The notes beneath the pieces were generated by a model, which saw nothing but the letters and a program-made list of their open reading frames with translations, did no database searches and had not been told where the DNA came from. The position numbers were made by a program, and so were the translations under genes. Below are positions 62,665 to 64,000 of a DNA stretch of 64,000 nucleotides, in pieces. Source of the stretch: Chlorokybus atmophyticus (Eukaryota > Streptophyta > Chlorokybophyceae > Chlorokybales > Chlorokybaceae); assembly GCA_009103225.1 (NCBI GenBank), contig RHPI01002264.1, forward strand, positions 176,779 through 240,778, read 5' to 3'. Position 1 is the stretch's first letter, and every line of letters begins with the position of its first letter.

Positions 62665-63349
62665 GTGCTGCACTCTCACGTGCTGTCCGTGCTGGCCAGC
62701 AGCCGCCACCTTGTTTGCTTCATGCTTATGCTGGCCTCGCTGGCTTGCCACCCGCTCAGGATTGTTGGTGGCAAAGAAGCTGGGCAGCGCGATCACAAGC
62801 GCGACGCCAATGCCCCAACCAGCTAGACAAACACCGACGCCATGATCACCACCAGCACAACGTAGCTGGTGGTCGGCTGCACGAGAAACGCCCATGGCGA
62901 ACCCTGCAAAGCCTCAAGACGACAGCGTGTGAGTAGTTGAGCAGTGTCTGCAGTTGCAGCTAGGTAGTGCCAGCTTATGCAGCTGCGCATGTGCGTGCAT
63001 GAACTTTGTATTCCCCTCGTTTATACATGTATTTTTCGCCCCATCTTCTCTGCCTCAGCGCAATGCTGCTCTGTGCCTTGCACCCTGTTTGCGCTGCTAC
63101 ATTGAATGCATGGTAGCGCCTGCGCCTGCATACACAGCTGCATGCGCTGACCTGCATGCTACTGCCTCTCGTCTGAGGCCCCGTGCCGCAGGCATCGCTG
63201 GCCTGCACCCACAGCTCAGGCCCCCTCCCCGCTTCGAAACCTGAGCGCAAGTCGCACCATAGCCGCGTCACCAGCCTTGCCAGCGCAGCGTCGCTTGCCT
63301 GCCAAGTCGCGCAGGCTGGCATGATGCATGTGCGCAGCAGCAGCAGCTG

Positions 63350-64000
63350 TTGTGGCCACTGCCAGCTTCAGCGCCAAATGCATTGGCTGCTGCCTCGCAG
63401 CCTGCGCAAGCTTGCCAGCCTGCCGTGCAGCCTATCGACACTGCTGACGGCCTTACCGGCAGCTGGTGCGATGAGGACACGCCTTTTAACGCTGCCCACC
63501 CAGAGCATCAGGAGGAGCAGGTACTGCAGCTGCTCGCGGAGCAGCCATTGCTGCGCGACGAGCGCCAGTCAGCACCAGATGACTGGCCCACTCCGCGCTC
63601 TTCGCAGCCGTGGGCTGCGCAGCGCCAGCGCCTAGTAGTTGAGCAAGTCATCGCCGGCCTAGACAGCCTAGCAGCTGCGCCTCGAGCCGGAATGTTCGGC
63701 TGCGGCGTGCCTGGCGCAGCTGCAAAGCATCATGCACGATGCCACTGCCTTTACAGCAGCGCTAACGGCCCTGCATGCTGATGCGTGGGAGTGCTGGGTC
63801 AAGCATACTGACCACCCCGCAGCTCACAAAGTTCTGACTTGGCTGCGCCAGGGCCTGCCGCTGCAGTTCATTGGCACAGGGCAAGCTGCAAGCAAGAAAC
63901 TGAAGCAAATACATGCCATGCTGCGCGCGGAAGGCTGGAGCAACCAGCAGCGCCAGGCTGCATTGTACAAACGCACTCCCAGCCCGGTGCTGCTCACCAA
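63350..64000 (+). CDS. retroelement-like ORF, truncated by the window edge
   Basis: A plus-strand frame from about 63350 reads DTADGLTGSWCDEDTPFNAA, HPEHQEEQVLQLLAEQPLLR and RQRLVVEQVIAGLDSLAAAP. After a frame change near 63700 it continues MHDATAFTAALTALHADAWE, CWVKHTDHPAAHKVLTWLRQ, GLPLQFIGTGQAASKKLKQI and HAMLRAEGWSNQQRQAALYK to the window end. The segment HPAAHKVLTWLRQGLPLQF resembles the stretch just before the reverse transcriptase of DIRS-type (tyrosine-recombinase) retroelements, where a VLxWLRxGxxLPF-like motif occurs. The resemblance is weak without the downstream domain. The upstream ORFs at 60.3-62.5 kb may be other parts of the same element. Confidence 0.4.

Overview
This is nuclear DNA from a eukaryote, most likely a green alga or another early-branching member of the green lineage. 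Genes have many introns with GT-AG (occasionally GC-AG) ends, and there are no bacterial-type operons. The protein families point the same way: a plant-type arginyltransferase, an HVA22/DP1 protein, a RhoGAP-formin fusion like the class III formins of mosses and lycophytes, and a TNP2 (CACTA) transposase. The species cannot be named from the sequence alone. The window contains assembly gaps (17611-17752, 34778-34969 and single N bases at 24906, 25861 and 30653), all at or near low-complexity tracts except 24906, which abuts a suspicious duplication.

Layout. 1-3.5 kb: decayed Ty3/gypsy-type retroelement on the minus strand (zinc knuckle, aspartic protease, integrase tail, PHD-like finger). 3.6-5.6 kb: coding-like exons of an unrecognised, probably broken gene. 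6.2-7.5 kb: degenerate minisatellite built on GTGCGACATCA. 9.1-39.8 kb: a conserved gene block in which I could rebuild most exons: ATE1 arginyltransferase (+), amino-acid transporter of the SLC38/AAAP type (-), secreted G8/parallel-beta-helix protein with a C-terminal galactose-binding-like module (+), HVA22/TB2/DP1 protein (-), 2-oxoglutarate/Fe(II) oxygenase of the isopenicillin-N-synthase-like family (+), ribosomal protein S20/uS10 (-), MCRS1-like FHA protein (+), RhoGAP-formin (-). These eight genes alternate strand without exception, so every spacer is either a shared divergent promoter or a convergent 3' region. 40-64 kb: a gene-poor region with an HSP70 fragment, dispersed TGCCAGTACTGGCA-type palindromes, foldbacks, a decayed CACTA transposase (51.7-55.5 kb), an unrecognised multi-exon gene (57.0-59.15 kb), and overlapping ORFs of an unrecognised element running into a truncated retroelement-like ORF at the right edge.

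The eight block genes belong to unrelated processes (N-degron tagging, amino-acid transport, extracellular carbohydrate handling, ER shaping, oxidation chemistry, translation, chromatin, actin assembly) and do not form a pathway. The most unusual features are the domain fusions (RhoGAP-formin with a displaced arginine finger; G8 plus beta-jelly-roll), a 20-nt micro-exon carrying the iron-binding HxD motif of the oxygenase, introns packed with alternating purine-pyrimidine sequence and very long simple repeats (a 1,034-bp GA tract), and an exact 236-bp copy of formin coding sequence inside an oxygenase intron, which is more likely an assembly error than biology.
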